Assembly (NCBI GenBank): GCA_024734555.1
Contig: JANPWX010020199.1
Span: forward strand, 1,551,985 to 1,615,984
Reading direction: 5' to 3'
DNA from: Trochalopteron elliotii
Lineage: Eukaryota; Chordata; Aves; Passeriformes; Leiothrichidae
DNA: 64,000 bases
The notes under the pieces: generated by a model
Told to the model about the DNA's origin: nothing
The model's input: only the letters and a program-made list of their open reading frames with translations
The model's database searches: none
Part shown: positions 62,496 through 64,000 of the stretch, piece by piece
Numbering within the stretch: the first letter of the stretch is position 1
Layout: every line of letters begins with the position of its first letter
Translations under genes and position numbers: made by a program

Positions 62496-64000
62496 ATGTA
62501 TAAGAACATAACATGAAAGTGGAACCTTTGCACAGTATTTCATTTGGGTGTTTTTCCTATCCAAACCTATACATGCATCTTTTAGGGCATTTGACTGCAA
62601 GCAAATGTGTATTTCAAATTGTACTTGACCCATAATCCTCACTGAGAAATATCAAGGCTTGGTCTTGCTGGCAATGTAACCATTCCAAGTAACCTTTAGG
62701 GTATAAAAGAGACATCATCTTGGCAATATTACTTAAAGCCGAATACACACCTGTACAACATTCATATTTTTTCAATAAAATTACAGTAATAATATGGATT
62801 GTACAACTGAGATTGCTAAGTAATATGCCGTTAATTTATCAAGACTGCTTGCTTTGAACTTAAACACTTAATTGAAAATTGAAAGAGCTGACCATTTTTT
62901 CATTGCATGGATGTATTCCATAGATGCTTGTGTGTAAAATTAGGAATACTTTTATAAATGTAAAACTGCTGCTTTCTTTGGTTTTTCTTCCTAAAACAAT
63001 AGTTCTATATACTTTAAAAAGTTCTGCTGATTCTAAAATTGATTTAAGAATAAATTCATTTTTAAGAATGATGCAATGTCCTGGCTCTTTGACACTACTT
63101 ATTGATCCAGGAATGTCTCACATATATGTTTAGCCTAAGAAAATGAAAGCAACAGGAGTCAGATTTGTTGGCTACAGTGTGGGCCCAAAGTATCATGACC
63201 ATTGCAATCTGATCATGTTAATTTCTCTTGAAAAGCTAGTCAAAAATAAGAAGTAAAATCTGTTGTGTATCAGACATTTCTGAGTGGGCAAGAATTGGCC
63301 TCACTGGCCCAACTGAATTAGCTCAAAAGGAAGGTATTATATTTATAGAAATTAATTGGATCAGGTAGCACAAACTAGGTTAACTATACATTATCATTAA
63401 TGCTCATACCTATTTATCATTTAACAATTTAATATACTTAGCTCCTTTTACAAAACAGGCTTCAATGGGAGACTTCATGGCATGGAATATCTCTAATTAA
63501 GTTTGTCTAATGTCCCCTTCAGAATGCTCCAAATCTTAACATCTTTCATCTTTTGAAAGCTAATTAATAAAATTAGAAGCAGGGCAAGATTGAAATTGCT
63601 TTAATAATAATGAAACTCAAAAAGAGAGGAGAAAGAGATATTTGGAAACAGATTAACATTTAGACACAGCCCTGTTTTGTAGTGACTGCTGTTCTGACAG
63701 ACTCCCACAGGCCATGCTTTATTCTAGGAGAGGGGATTTGATGTGTATATCTATGCTATTTCCTCAGGAAATATACACGTGGGCAAATGGATGTTCTTAA
63801 TTCACCTCTACATCATCACAGCAGAGCATGGTAGGCATGAGGCTGGCGTCTTCCAATTAGCTTCTTCTGGCAGAAATATTCCATTTCCCTCTCAGCTGGA
63901 AGGTCTTCACAAAGTACTAGTGAGTCTTATGTACAGTAAAACATCAATTATATACTGATATAATATTCTTTTATGGCACTGCCTAAAAATATGTGCAAGC
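62496..64000. other. Unassigned AT-rich DNA
   Basis: No exon, RNA gene or repeat family is recognised. An AATAAA lies at 62,774-62,779. Confidence 0.45.

Noticed and set aside
1..64000. CRISPR arrays, bacterial operons, riboswitches, rRNA genes
   Set aside because: None seen; repeat families, base composition and gene sparsity are those of a bird nuclear genome.

Overview
The window looks like vertebrate, most likely passerine bird, nuclear DNA. It is AT-rich, has no operons or closely packed genes, and its recognisable interspersed repeats are avian: several CR1 LINE fragments, one tRNA-Ile-derived SINE with a CR1-like tail (the TguSINE1 type known from songbirds), one decayed LTR, and one nearly whole but broken endogenous retrovirus. 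Most of the window is non-coding, either a gene desert or a very long intron. Nearly all open reading frames in it are chance frames or repeat remnants.

Layout. 1-0.48 kb: unassigned flank and the SINE. 0.48-24.2 kb: AT-rich single-copy-looking DNA in which I recognise no interspersed repeat; it holds small tandem and inverted repeats and, around 22.1-22.95 kb, a block that reads like conserved non-coding enhancer DNA. 24.2-31.9 kb: a repeat-rich patch with a CR1 3' fragment (minus), a perfect hairpin beside a CR1 3' end (plus), a solo-LTR-like remnant at about 28 kb, and two minus-strand CR1 fragments, one carrying endonuclease and reverse-transcriptase domains. 31.9-46.7 kb: mostly unique AT-rich DNA with two short CR1 tails. 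46.7-48.0 kb: a CR1 copy with an intact 3' terminus. 48.0-52.6 kb: unique DNA.

52,627-58,214: an endogenous retrovirus on the minus strand. It has two LTRs with TGT...ACA ends, a probable 6-bp target duplication with one mismatch, a primer-binding site matching tRNA-Lys, and RNase H plus integrase remnants. The interior is only about 3.9 kb and is crossed by stops and frameshifts. The two LTRs agree at both ends but not in the middle, so the element looks mosaic.

60,170-60,293: the best candidate for host coding sequence, a terminal exon on the plus strand (strong splice acceptor, 40 acidic codons, two successive stop codons). I do not recognise the protein. A putative 3' UTR with several AATAAA signals follows, and a decayed CR1 reverse-transcriptase fragment (minus) lies at 62.1-62.5 kb.

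I did not find a new multi-gene system. The most unusual items are the mosaic retrovirus with an RFX-type palindrome in one LTR, the unidentified terminal exon, the 3'-less CR1 copy, the hairpin at a CR1 junction and the long repeat-poor stretch with its enhancer-like core. All family assignments come from reading the sequence, without database searches.
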